Origin: Candidatus Stahliibacteriota bacterium CG08_land_8_20_14_0_20_40_26
Lineage (GTDB): Bacteria; Hydrothermota; UBA3073
DNA: 21,736 bases
Reading direction: 5' to 3'
NCBI GenBank assembly: GCA_002774315.1
Contig: PEYP01000060.1
Coordinates: 1-21,736, forward strand
Shown here: positions 6,322 through 13,123 of the stretch, piece after piece
Layout: each line of letters opens with the position of its first letter
Position numbering within the stretch: the stretch's first letter is position 1
The notes under the pieces: model-generated
The model's input: only the letters and a program-made list of their open reading frames with translations
Database searches by the model: none
Told to the model about the DNA's origin: nothing
Translations under genes and position numbers: made by a program

Positions 6322-7271
6322 AAAAAATAGGCATTGTAACCAGAGACTGTGCAGGAATAAACGCAGCTATAAGAGCGGTTGTAAGGACTGCTTACTTTTA
6401 CGATATAGAGGTTGTAGGAATACTTAAGGGTTACGAAGGCTTAATAAATAACAAGATTGTTCCTCTCAGTCGGCATTCAGTTTCAGGAATAATCAACCAG
6501 GGAGGAACAATTCTAAAGACCACCCGCTCAATGAAATTCTTTACAGAAGAAGGTCAGAAAGAAGCAGTTAAGACTATGCAAAACAATGGCATTGAAGGGT
6601 TGATTGTGATTGGTGGCAATGGATCATTGAGGGGAGCGCATGAACTTGCTACCAAACACAACATTCCTGTAGTTGGAGTTCCGGCAACAATTGATAATGA
6701 TATAAATGGCGTAGAATCAGCCATTGGTGCAGATACAGCAATAAATGTTGCTCTGGATGCTGTAGATAAGATAAGAGATACAGCGCTGAGTCTGGAAAGG
6801 ATATTTGTAGTGGAAGTAATGGGTCGCGATTGTGGATACATTGCTCTGACAGTCGCATTAGCAGGAGGTTGTGAAGAGGTTTTGCTTCCTGAAAAAGAAT
6901 TCAATATCAAAAAGATATGTGAGGAAATCACTGAAGGTAATATAAAGGGAAAGATTAGCTGGATAATCATTGTTGCTGAAGGGAGAGCAAGAGCTTCTGA
7001 TATAGCCAAAGAGATTAATGAGATAACCGGTTTGGAAACAAGAGAGGTTGTTTTAGGACATATTCAGAGAGGAGGCAGAGCCACGGCTTTTGATAGAATC
7101 CTGGCTGCGCGTTATGGAAATTTTGCTGTAGAACTTTTAAAAGAAGGGGAAACTGACAAGTGTGTGACGTTGAGCAACAATAAATTAATTACTATTCCTT
7201 TAGAAGACGCAATCAAACCTAAGGATATAGAAGTAGAAGATTACTATAGATTGATTAAGGTTCTCACTTGA
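6318..7271 (+). CDS. pfkA: 6-phosphofructokinase family protein, atypical nucleotide loop
   Basis: Phosphofructokinases phosphorylate fructose 6-phosphate to the 1,6-bisphosphate, the committed step of glycolysis. The 317-aa product aligns along its whole length with bacterial PfkA. Conserved elements include GVPATIDNDI with the catalytic Asp126, Arg70 in the GGT...R strand, MGRDCG (168-173) and VLGHIQRGGRATAFDRILAARYG near 240-260. Two nucleotide-site elements differ. The usual glycine loop (SGGDAPGMN or GGGDCPGLN) reads TRDCAGIN (8-15), two residues shorter and without the GG pair. The Mg-binding GGDGS reads GGNGS (Asn101). The residue before TIDND is Ala rather than the Gly of ATP-PFK or the Lys of PPi-PFK. 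Phosphoryl donor is therefore uncertain. The start is fixed by the hairpin repeat. It has no partner gene. Confidence 0.9.
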   Translation: MKKIGIVTRDCAGINAAIRAVVRTAYFYDIEVVGILKGYEGLINNKIVPLSRHSVSGIINQGGTILKTTRSMKFFTEEGQKEAVKTMQNNGIEGLIVIGGNGSLRGAHELATKHNIPVVGVPATIDNDINGVESAIGADTAINVALDAVDKIRDTALSLERIFVVEVMGRDCGYIALTVALAGGCEEVLLPEKEFNIKKICEEITEGNIKGKISWIIIVAEGRARASDIAKEINEITGLETREVVLGHIQRGGRATAFDRILAARYGNFAVELLKEGETDKCVTLSNNKLITIPLEDAIKPKDIEVEDYYRLIKVLT

Positions 7272-7304
7272 GCAAGGCTTGATATTTAGATTGAACTTTT
7301 TAAA

Positions 7305-7333
7305 TTGACAAAACCAAGGTTTTATTGTATAAT
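7305..7333 (+). promoter_or_regulatory. Perfect-consensus promoter of the archease-nadB operon
   Basis: TTGACA (7305-7310), 17 nt, then TATAAT (7328-7333): both hexamers match the sigma-70 consensus exactly. The predicted start near 7340 gives a leader of about 12 nt containing the Shine-Dalgarno AAGGGG (7339-7344). The -10 lies inside the perfect 16-bp palindrome TTGTATAATTATACAA (7325-7340). Confidence 0.85.
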
Positions 7334-7340
7334 TATACAA
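7325..7340. repeat. Perfect palindrome over the -10 and start of the archease promoter
   Basis: TTGTATAATTATACAA is fully self-complementary and covers the -10 box up to the predicted +1. This position would suit a repressor operator, but AT-rich palindromes containing TATAAT can also arise by chance. A similar arrangement is seen at 16858-16877. Confidence 0.5.
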
Positions 7341-7351
7341 GGGGAAAAATA

Positions 7352-7756
7352 ATGCCTTACGAATTGATTGACCACACAGCAGATATTGGAATAAAGGTAA
7401 ATGCCGAAACCCTTGAGGGTCTTTTTACAGATTCTGCTATAGGCACGTTCGAAATTATTGGTCATGTTAACACTGGAGTAGACCAGAAAGTAGAGATATC
7501 CCTGAAAAGCAACATACTTGAGGATCTTCTACATGACTGGCTTTCAGAATTACTCTATATATATGAAACAGACAATATAGCATTTTCAAAATTTAAGTTC
7601 GGAGGACTTGACGAAACCCATCTCAAAGTAACTGCGTATGGAGAGGTGGTAGAACCGGAGAATGCAAAGACGGAGATAAAAGCAGTTACCTATCATAACC
7701 TCGAGGTAAAAAAGGACAAAAAGGGATACAGTGTTAAAATTATATTTGATATATAA
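7352..7756 (+). CDS. Archease (SHS2-fold protein)
   Basis: Archease is a small activator that promotes guanylylation and turnover of the RNA ligase RtcB in tRNA and RNA repair. The 134-aa product starts with the family signature YELIDHTADIGIKV, which carries the metal-binding Asp of the SHS2 fold. A central helix LEDLLHDWLSELLYIYE follows, then the strand LKVTAYGEVV, and it ends in the conserved EIKAVTYHNLEV. ATG 7352 follows AAGGGG by 7 nt and fits the family's start; an upstream in-frame codon at 7325 lies inside the promoter. No rtcB gene is in the window. nadB follows after 3 nt, so the two are co-transcribed. Confidence 0.92.
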   Translation: MPYELIDHTADIGIKVNAETLEGLFTDSAIGTFEIIGHVNTGVDQKVEISLKSNILEDLLHDWLSELLYIYETDNIAFSKFKFGGLDETHLKVTAYGEVVEPENAKTEIKAVTYHNLEVKKDKKGYSVKIIFDI

Positions 7757-7759
7757 CTT

Positions 7760-9301
7760 ATGGATACTGATATACTTGTCGTTGGAAGCGGAATAGCGGG
7801 GCTTTTCTTTTCTCTGAAGGTTCCAGATAAATACAAGGTAACTATAATCACGAAGAAAGGAAGAAAAGATGCTAGCACAAATTTTGCCCAAGGAGGAATT
7901 GCAGCGGTCCTTAACAAGGACGATTCCTTTGAACTTCATATACAGGATACTATAAAGGTAGGAGAGGGACTCTCAAACCGAGACAGGGTAGAATTAATGG
8001 TAAAAGAAGCCCCCAGGCTTGTCAACGAACTGCATGATATTGGTGTTGAGTTTACCATGGATGAAAAAGGTAATTATGATCTTGGTAGAGAGGCAGCCCA
8101 TTCCAGAAGAAGAATTGTCCATGCAAAAGATTTAACTGGTGAAGCGATAGAAAAGGCTCTAATTGCAAGGATTCTCGAATATAAAAACATAGAAATTATT
8201 GAGGATATGGTTGCACTCGACCTTGGTATGCTGGACAATAAATGTGTTGGCATATGGGTACTGAACACCTCCAACAGTGAAATAGAATTTATATCTGCAA
8301 GGGTTGTATTGCTTGCAACGGGTGGAGCGGGACAGGTATATCTGCACACAACAAATCCATCTGTATCAACAGGAGATGGCATAGCAATGGCAAAGAGATG
8401 TGGCATAAAGGTAGCAAACATGGAATTTGTACAATTCCATCCTACATCCTTCTGGATGGAGTATCCTGTTGAAAGAGCATTTCTTATATCGGAAGCAGTC
8501 AGAGGAGAAGGTGCTGTATTGACATTAAAAAATGGTAAATCTTTTATGAAAAAATACCACTCGATGGGCTCTCTTGCACCAAGGGATGTTGTTGCCCGTG
8601 CTATAGCGAAAGAACTGAAAAGGACAGGAGATAAATATGTCTATTTAGACCTTTCAAGGATTCCCAGCCAACGAATAAGGAACAGATTCCCAAATATATA
8701 TAACACCTGCTTCTCCTACGGTATAGATATTACTAAAGAGCCAATCCCCTGCGTTTCTGCTGCTCATTATCTGTGTGGAGGAATTGTAGTTGACGAGAGT
8801 GGATTCACAGGAGTTGACAGACTTTATGCAGCAGGAGAAACCACATGCGTGGGGGTGCATGGTGCAAATCGTCTTGCCTCAAACTCGCTCCTTGAAAGTG
8901 TGGTATTTTCCGAAAGGGCAGCATATCATGCTATTTCAAGTATATCCGGAGAACGGTATCGTCTGATAGATTATACTACAGGGACGGAGGTAATTCCACA
9001 CGAGAAGATAGAAACAATGAAATACACGATAAAGAAGGTCATGTGGGATAATCTTGGAGTAATAAGAAGGATAGATGAAATGATGGACGCTGAAAAAAAG
9101 GTTTCTTCCTTAGCAAAACAAATCTCTTTATGGGAGAAAAAAGCAAACCCTAACATAGAGTTCTCAAACCTGCGAAATATGGTGCTTGTTGCAAGGCTTA
9201 TCATCTCCTGTGCATTACAAAGAAAAGAATCAAGGGGTCTGCACTGGGTAGAGGATTATCCCTATAAAAATCCAAATTACGAGAGGGATACCATAATCTA
9301 A
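7760..9301 (+). CDS. nadB: L-aspartate oxidase
   Basis: NadB oxidises L-aspartate to iminoaspartate, the first step of de novo NAD synthesis, using FAD; fumarate can serve as acceptor without oxygen. The 513-aa product has the FAD-binding VVGSGIAGL at 7-15 and the flavin-contacting TNFAQGGIAA (about 40-49). HSRRRIVHAKDLTG near 114-127 is the L-aspartate oxidase form of the substrate lid. FVQFHPTSF (about 221-229), RGEGA and AAHYLCGGI follow, then GANRLASNSLLE (about 367-378). These separate it from succinate dehydrogenase SdhA, which shares the fold. It starts 3 nt after the archease stop without a Shine-Dalgarno sequence, so it is likely translated by coupling. nadA and nadC are not in the window. 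Confidence 0.95.
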   Translation: MDTDILVVGSGIAGLFFSLKVPDKYKVTIITKKGRKDASTNFAQGGIAAVLNKDDSFELHIQDTIKVGEGLSNRDRVELMVKEAPRLVNELHDIGVEFTMDEKGNYDLGREAAHSRRRIVHAKDLTGEAIEKALIARILEYKNIEIIEDMVALDLGMLDNKCVGIWVLNTSNSEIEFISARVVLLATGGAGQVYLHTTNPSVSTGDGIAMAKRCGIKVANMEFVQFHPTSFWMEYPVERAFLISEAVRGEGAVLTLKNGKSFMKKYHSMGSLAPRDVVARAIAKELKRTGDKYVYLDLSRIPSQRIRNRFPNIYNTCFSYGIDITKEPIPCVSAAHYLCGGIVVDESGFTGVDRLYAAGETTCVGVHGANRLASNSLLESVVFSERAAYHAISSISGERYRLIDYTTGTEVIPHEKIETMKYTIKKVMWDNLGVIRRIDEMMDAEKKVSSLAKQISLWEKKANPNIEFSNLRNMVLVARLIISCALQRKESRGLHWVEDYPYKNPNYERDTII

Positions 9302-9303
9302 TG

Positions 9304-9343
9304 ACCCTGATGAAATAGCTCACAAGTTCGCATTTCACAGGGT
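9304..9343. repeat. Long imperfect hairpin directly after nadB
   Basis: ACCCTG-a-TGAAAT (9304-9316) pairs with ATTTCA-CAGGGT (9332-9343): 12 bp with one bulged A around a 15-nt loop. It starts 3 bp after the nadB stop codon. There is no T-tract downstream on either strand, so it is not a classical intrinsic terminator. It could be a mobile palindromic repeat or an mRNA 3'-end stabiliser. Confidence 0.6.
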
Positions 9344-9344
9344 A

Positions 9345-9420
9345 AACCAATGACAATTAACTATTGACCAGTGACAATTTGACTGATGACTATTGACCAA
9401 TGACTATTGACCATCTGACA
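9345..9420. repeat. Degenerate TGACCAATGACTATTGACC tandem-like repeat
   Basis: The spacer between nadB and hpf consists of loosely repeated words CCAATGACAATT, ACTATTGACCAGTGACAATT and TGACTATTGACCAATGACTA. They have an irregular period of roughly 14-22 nt. Several contain TTGACC, a near -35 hexamer, but no well-placed -10 was found. No coding potential was seen. Confidence 0.55.
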
Positions 9421-9467
9421 TTTATTTCAAGTTTTTAACATTATCCCAATACAACTGTGGGGGTCTT

Positions 9468-9755
9468 ATGGAGAAAAATATAACTCTGAAAGAAGTCACA
9501 ATTACACCTACAAGAAGGGAACGGATAGAGAAAAAAATAGATAAACTGGAAAAATTTTTTGATAACATAATATCGGTGAATGTTCTGCTGGAAAAAGATA
9601 ATACCCGATATATTGCAGAAATCAGAACACATCTTGGACATAAAACTATAACGGCCAAAAAGCAAGCCTATAACCTCTCTGCTGCAATTGATAATGTATA
9701 TAAGAAGATAAAAAGAGAAATATCAGAATATAAAACCAGAATAAGAAAAAAATGA
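9468..9755 (+). CDS. hpf: Ribosome hibernation promoting factor, short form
   Basis: Short-type HPF/YfiA protein that binds the decoding centre of the 30S subunit and silences or dimerises ribosomes in stationary phase. The 95-aa product shows the family's beta-alpha-beta-beta-beta-alpha layout: RERIEKKIDKLEKFF (helix 1), then SVNVLLEKDNTRYIAEIRTH and the AAIDNVYKKIKREISEYK helix with the typical D-x-x-x-x-K-I pattern. It lacks the C-terminal dimerisation domain of long HPF. A strong GGGGG lies 5-9 nt upstream of ATG 9468. It overlaps hprK by the 4 nt ATGA, so the two are translationally coupled. hpf next to PTS-control genes is a common arrangement in other bacteria. Confidence 0.88.
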   Translation: MEKNITLKEVTITPTRRERIEKKIDKLEKFFDNIISVNVLLEKDNTRYIAEIRTHLGHKTITAKKQAYNLSAAIDNVYKKIKREISEYKTRIRKK

Positions 9756-10690
9756 ATATAAAAGACCTCACTCAAATAGAAGGACTCTCTTTTGATATCA
9801 TTGCCGGAAAATCAGGGATAGATAATAAGATAAAAAATGATGCTATATACTTCCCTGAACTTCTTATAACCGGGTTTAATGTTAATAGTGGGAAAGATAG
9901 CATACAAATTATCTCCTGTGATGTGTTAAACTATGCAAAAGAAAATCCAGACCTTCTGAAAAACTTAACTAAAACCAGCCCACCCTGTATAATCATTCCT
10001 TACGATGTTTCTCCGCCAGATAGTCTTATACAGATCTGTAATGAAAACAAGATACCTCTTCTCGTTACTAATTTGTCTCTTTTTGACACAAGAAATAAAA
10101 TAGAGTATCGGTTAGAACGAGAATTTGCCCCATCTGTTCTTGTTCACGGCACGCTTATAGATGTGTATGGTATGGGTGTTCTATTACAGGGAACAAGCGG
10201 TATAGGGAAAACAGAATGTGCACTTGATCTCGTGTTCAGAGGACATCGACTTGTAGCAGATGATGTGGTGAAGATAATTAAAAGAAAGGATGGAAGGTTG
10301 GAGGGCGAAGGAATTGAGAAAAACGAAAAACTAAAGCATCATATTGAAATAAGGGGAATAGGTATACTGGACCTGCGAAGTATATTTGGCATACGGGGAG
10401 TAAGGAGAAGAAAGGGTGTAGAACTGGTAGTAAGCCTATACGAAGCACGCTGTAAAACTCCTGCTGAAATCACAGGGATAGAGAGCAAGACCTGTAAAAT
10501 TCTGGACGTGGAACTTACTGATGTATCCATTCCTCTTGTTCCCGGAAAAAATATTTCAGCATTGATTGAAGTAATTGCACTTAATAAAGTACTCAAACTC
10601 AGTGGCATTAACTCTGCAGTGAAATTCAATGAAGAACTTATACGGGTGATGAAAAGCCATAGAAGAAAAGATAAAAAAAATAAAAAATGA
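9752..10690 (+). CDS. hprK: HPr kinase/phosphorylase
   Basis: HprK phosphorylates and dephosphorylates a serine of HPr (or an HPr-like protein) and so couples sugar metabolism to regulation. The 312-aa product has the usual N-terminal domain (1-125), which closes with the HGTLIDVYGMG segment around His132. The Walker A loop GTSGIGKT at 147-154 follows. RGHRLVADDVV (163-173) contributes the acidic catalytic pair. The HprK signature EIRGIGILD (199-207) follows, then the LVPGKNISALIEVIA segment. Its length is normal. It overlaps hpf and purE by 4 nt each (ATGA), making a tightly coupled three-gene unit. No HPr, EI or PTS permease is in the window, so its partner is unknown here. Confidence 0.94.
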   Translation: MNIKDLTQIEGLSFDIIAGKSGIDNKIKNDAIYFPELLITGFNVNSGKDSIQIISCDVLNYAKENPDLLKNLTKTSPPCIIIPYDVSPPDSLIQICNENKIPLLVTNLSLFDTRNKIEYRLEREFAPSVLVHGTLIDVYGMGVLLQGTSGIGKTECALDLVFRGHRLVADDVVKIIKRKDGRLEGEGIEKNEKLKHHIEIRGIGILDLRSIFGIRGVRRRKGVELVVSLYEARCKTPAEITGIESKTCKILDVELTDVSIPLVPGKNISALIEVIALNKVLKLSGINSAVKFNEELIRVMKSHRRKDKKNKK

Positions 10691-11163
10691 GCAAGGTAGT
10701 AATTATAATGGGGTCACGGGCTGACCTGTTACACACCAAGAAGGTATCCGCTGTTCTCAAGGAATTTGGTGTTGACTACGTGTTGAGAATTGCATCTGCA
10801 CATAAAACTCCTCTTAAGGTACTGGAAATTATTAAAGAATATGAGCCAGAAAGAGTGGTATTCATTACAGTGGCTGGAAGAAGCAATGCCTTGAGTGGTT
10901 TTGTAGACGCCAACACCACAAAACCTGTCATTGCTACTCCTCCTAATAACAGCGAATTTACGAGAGTGGACATCTTTTCAAGTTTGAGAATGCCGTCAGG
11001 GGTCTGCCCAATGGTTGTGCTGGAACCCAGTGAAGCAGCACTTGCCGCCATTAAAATTCTTGCTATCGGGGACGAAAAACTGGCAAGAAGAATAAAGGAA
11101 TACCAACAGAAAAAACAAGAAGATATAGAAAAACATGATAGCGAGGTGATGCAAAATGGGTAG
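10687..11163 (+). CDS. purE: Class II PurE (AIR carboxylase)
   Basis: PurE makes the purine intermediate carboxyaminoimidazole ribonucleotide (CAIR). The 158-aa product has the family start IIMGSRADLLH and the active-site SAHKTP (His39). Residues that separate the two classes point to class II, which carboxylates AIR directly with CO2. The loop reads AGRSNALSG (63-71) instead of the class I AGGAAHLPG, and IATPP and SSLRMPSG follow. From memory these match Treponema denticola PurE and the animal PAICS domain rather than bacterial N5-CAIR mutases, so PurK would not be required. It is coupled to hprK by a 4-nt overlap, an unusual neighbour for a purine gene. Confidence 0.85.
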   Translation: MSKVVIIMGSRADLLHTKKVSAVLKEFGVDYVLRIASAHKTPLKVLEIIKEYEPERVVFITVAGRSNALSGFVDANTTKPVIATPPNNSEFTRVDIFSSLRMPSGVCPMVVLEPSEAALAAIKILAIGDEKLARRIKEYQQKKQEDIEKHDSEVMQNG

Positions 11164-11211
11164 TGTGGAAAAATGATTCTTATGAGATTAAGGATTTTAT
11201 TTCCTGATAAA

Positions 11212-11230
11212 AGCAAGCCTGACACTTGCT
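11212..11230. other. Weak hairpin between convergent purE and yraN
   Basis: AGCAAG-7-CTTGCT lies in the 110-bp gap between convergent purE and yraN. It lacks a T-run on either strand, so a terminator role is uncertain. Nothing else was recognised in this gap; a 20-codon frame starting at 11173 looks random. Confidence 0.3.
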
Positions 11231-11273
11231 GGTAGGGTTACATCCTCATTCTACTTCAAGGTTTTATGATAGG

Positions 11274-11636
11274 TTAAGGTCTGAAGGCATCTTCAATATG
11301 AGCAATCTCTTCTCTTCCATTTCTTTGAATGATACTTACTATATCAAACCTCACATCACACTTTCCAAGAAGTTTCTTCTCATACAACCATCGCTTTGCA
11401 TTCCTTGCAATGCGTCTTCTTTTTCTCTCATCAACTGCCTCAAACGGCTCCCCAAATAGATCTGTTTTTCTTCTCTTAACTTCAACAAAGACCACCGTGC
11501 CTTTTTTTTCACAGACAATGTCTACCTCTCCACCTTTTCTCCTATAATTTCTGTCAAGGATACAATAACCTTTATTCCTGAGAAACCCACTTGCCTTCTC
11601 TTCCCCACCTATACCAAACTGCCTTCTGGTATCCAT
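11274..11636 (-). CDS. YraN/UPF0102 family endonuclease-like protein
   Basis: YraN-family proteins have an Archaeal Holliday junction resolvase-like PD-(D/E)xK fold; their exact substrate is not established. The 120-aa product shows GIGGEEKASGFLRNKGY at the N-terminus, then the catalytic pattern GGEVDIV...VFVEVKRR (Asp and the ExK pair), and ends with VRFDIVSI. Its length is typical. It begins 5 nt after the rplS stop, with AAGGAGA in the end of rplS as a ribosome binding site. It is the last gene of the rpsP operon. In many genomes rnhB lies between rplS and yraN; it is absent here. Confidence 0.88.
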   Translation of the reverse strand: MDTRRQFGIGGEEKASGFLRNKGYCILDRNYRRKGGEVDIVCEKKGTVVFVEVKRRKTDLFGEPFEAVDERKRRRIARNAKRWLYEKKLLGKCDVRFDIVSIIQRNGREEIAHIEDAFRP

Positions 11637-11641
11637 GTTTT

Positions 11642-11947
11642 TTACGTCTCCTTGACCTTCATTGCACTTTTGCCCTTTCTCCCCCGCAGGTAATAGAGTT
11701 TTGCCCTTCTTACATTGCCTCGTTTTACCACCTGAATCTTTTGTATATTTGGCGAATGCAACGGAAATATACGTTCTATACCTATCCCGTACGAAACCCT
11801 TCTCACTGTAAATGTCTTGCCTATACCACTTCCTCTCTCTTTTATCACAATACCCTCAAATCTCTGGGTTCTCTCTTTGTCACCTTCTTTTATCTTTATG
11901 TATATCCTTATCTTATCGCCCACACTGAAATCCTGTATCTCTTCCAT
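11642..11947 (-). CDS. rplS: 50S ribosomal protein L19
   Basis: L19 sits at the 30S-50S interface. The 101-aa product contains DFSVGDKIRIYIKIKEG, RTQRFEGIVIKERGSGIGKT, FTVRRVSYGIGIERIFPLHSP and the C-terminal GNVRRAKLYYLRGRKGKSA, all typical. A longer frame from 12019 adds 24 unconserved residues. ATG 11947 has the ribosome binding site AGGAGG 4 nt upstream. It lies inside the 3' end of trmD (35-bp overlap). The length is slightly under the usual 110-120. Confidence 0.95.
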   Translation of the reverse strand: MEEIQDFSVGDKIRIYIKIKEGDKERTQRFEGIVIKERGSGIGKTFTVRRVSYGIGIERIFPLHSPNIQKIQVVKRGNVRRAKLYYLRGRKGKSAMKVKET

Positions 11948-12593
11948 AGAACCTCCTCTTCCTTCTCTTTTCTGCCCGCCACTTACGTATCGCCTCATGA
12001 TTTCCAGACAACAGGGCATCAGGAACCCTTATGCCCTCGAAATCTGCAGGTCTTGTATAATATGGCGCATCCAGACTGTCCGAATAAAACGAATCGCCTT
12101 TCGCTGATTCCAGGTCACCAATTACTCCAGGAATAAGCCTCACTACCGCGTCCAGCACAACAAGTGATGGAATTTCACCACCAGAAAGGACATACTCCCC
12201 GATGGATATCTCGTCCTGTATGAGATAATCTCTTACTCTCTCATCAACACCCTTATAATGTCCACATATCAATATGATGTGGGGGAGTGTGGACAACTCT
12301 TTTGCTATCTCCTGGTTAAAAATCCTCCCCTGAGGGGAGAGAAGAACAATTCGCGATTGAGGTGTAAGAACCTTTCTAACTCCATAGAATATAGGCTCGG
12401 GTTTTAATATCATCCCCGGTCCGCCACCATAAGGATAATCATCTACTCTGCGGTGGGGATCGGGAGAAAAATCCCTAAGGTCCCATACATACAACTCTAA
12501 TAACCCTTTCTCCTGAGCACGCTTTATGTTACCTTTCGAAATAGCGCCGGAGAAAATCTCCTTTGCTACTGTAAAGATATCTACACGCATCAT
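11913..12593 (-). CDS. trmD: tRNA (guanine-37-N1)-methyltransferase TrmD
   Basis: TrmD methylates G37 next to the anticodon using S-adenosylmethionine and prevents +1 frameshifting. The 226-aa product shows the SPOUT trefoil-knot motifs: RRVDDYPYGGGPGM near 48-61, LSPQGR, LICGHYKGVDERV, and EISIGEYVLSGGE leading into the C-terminal tRNA-binding helices PADFEGIRVPDALLSGNH. The ATG at 12593 overlaps the khpA stop as ATGA; a second ATG follows immediately. The 3' end overlaps rplS by 35 bp. In most genomes rimM lies directly upstream, but here khpA takes that place. Confidence 0.96.
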   Translation of the reverse strand: MMRVDIFTVAKEIFSGAISKGNIKRAQEKGLLELYVWDLRDFSPDPHRRVDDYPYGGGPGMILKPEPIFYGVRKVLTPQSRIVLLSPQGRIFNQEIAKELSTLPHIILICGHYKGVDERVRDYLIQDEISIGEYVLSGGEIPSLVVLDAVVRLIPGVIGDLESAKGDSFYSDSLDAPYYTRPADFEGIRVPDALLSGNHEAIRKWRAEKRRKRRFYGRDTGFQCGR

Positions 12594-12826
12594 TCAAGTA
12601 TCTCGAGCACAGCGCGCTTTCCTGCCTTCATAGATGCGGCAGTAATTATTGTTCTCATAGCTCTCGCAGTCTTCCCATCCTTGCCTATTACCTTCCCAAG
12701 TTCGGATTTATCTACCCTGAGTTCATATACGACGGTACGCTCACCATTGATCTCGGATACGCTGACCTTATCGGGCTGGTCAACCAGCTCCTTTGCCATC
12801 ATTTCTATCAAGTCCTTCAGACTCAT
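12590..12826 (-). CDS. khpA: KH-domain RNA-binding protein (KhpA/YlqC)
   Basis: Small single-KH RNA-binding protein, usually a partner of KhpB, involved in RNA regulation and cell-envelope control. The 78-aa product has the KH GxxG loop GKDG at 48-51 within LGKVIGKDGKTARAMRTII, which is the whole conserved core. The start at 12826 is backed by AAAGGAGG just upstream. It overlaps the 3' end of rpsP by 47 bp in another frame and overlaps trmD by 4 nt. The position between rpsP and the tRNA/ribosome genes is the standard one. Confidence 0.93.
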   Translation of the reverse strand: MSLKDLIEMMAKELVDQPDKVSVSEINGERTVVYELRVDKSELGKVIGKDGKTARAMRTIITAASMKAGKRAVLEILE

Positions 12827-13064
12827 ATGTCCTCCTTTCCCAGCTCTTCATCAACCGGGCTACTGTTTCAGTGGGTTTAGCACCTCTCTCAATCCAGTAG
12901 GATGCGCGCTCCAGAGAGAGCCTTGTCTCCTCCTTCCTCAGGGGATTATATATACCTATCTCCTCTATGTATTTCCCGTCTCGTTTAGAATGAGAATCGG
13001 CTACAACTATCCTGTAAAATGGAGAATGTTTTTTACCCATTCGTAGTAATCTTATCTTGACCAC
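12780..13064 (-). CDS. rpsP: 30S ribosomal protein S16
   Basis: S16 is an assembly protein of the 30S body. The 94-aa product begins VKIRLLRMGKKHSPFYRIVV, then ADSHSKRDGKYIEEIGIYNP and WIERGAKPTETVARLM, all diagnostic. The start is GTG at 13064, 4 nt behind GGAGGTAGAT; an ATG one base earlier is out of frame. The last 15 codons after WERR overlap khpA and are unconserved, so the frame probably drifted into the neighbour. It heads the ribosomal part of the operon, 59 bp after the radical SAM gene on the same strand. Confidence 0.95.
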   Translation of the reverse strand: MVKIRLLRMGKKHSPFYRIVVADSHSKRDGKYIEEIGIYNPLRKEETRLSLERASYWIERGAKPTETVARLMKSWERRTYESEGLDRNDGKGAG

Positions 13065-13123
13065 ATCTACCTCCTATTCCATGCACAAAACTGTGATAGA
13101 TTCAAAAACCTAATCTGCTTATC

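Noticed and set aside
6206..6427. 73-codon ORF beginning in hairpin copy B
   Set aside because: It has a repeat-borne ATG, but most of it is out of frame with and overlaps the conserved pfkA start, and it encodes a Lys/Arg-rich sequence with no family pattern. It is kept only as a remark on the repeat.
6318..7271. PPi-dependent phosphofructokinase
   Set aside because: The PPi signature GGDDT and the Lys before TIDND are both absent. The donor is left open instead.
9400..9445. Promoter for hpf from TTGACC or CTGACA words in the repeat block
   Set aside because: No -10 hexamer with at least four matches lies at 16-18 nt from any of them.
10687..11163. N5-CAIR mutase (class I PurE)
   Set aside because: The class I AGGAAHLPG loop is replaced by AGRSNALSG, and SAHK and SSLRMPSG are class II features.
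11591..12136. 181-codon plus-strand ORF across rplS and trmD
   Set aside because: It lies opposite two unmistakable conserved genes, and its composition is that of an antisense frame.
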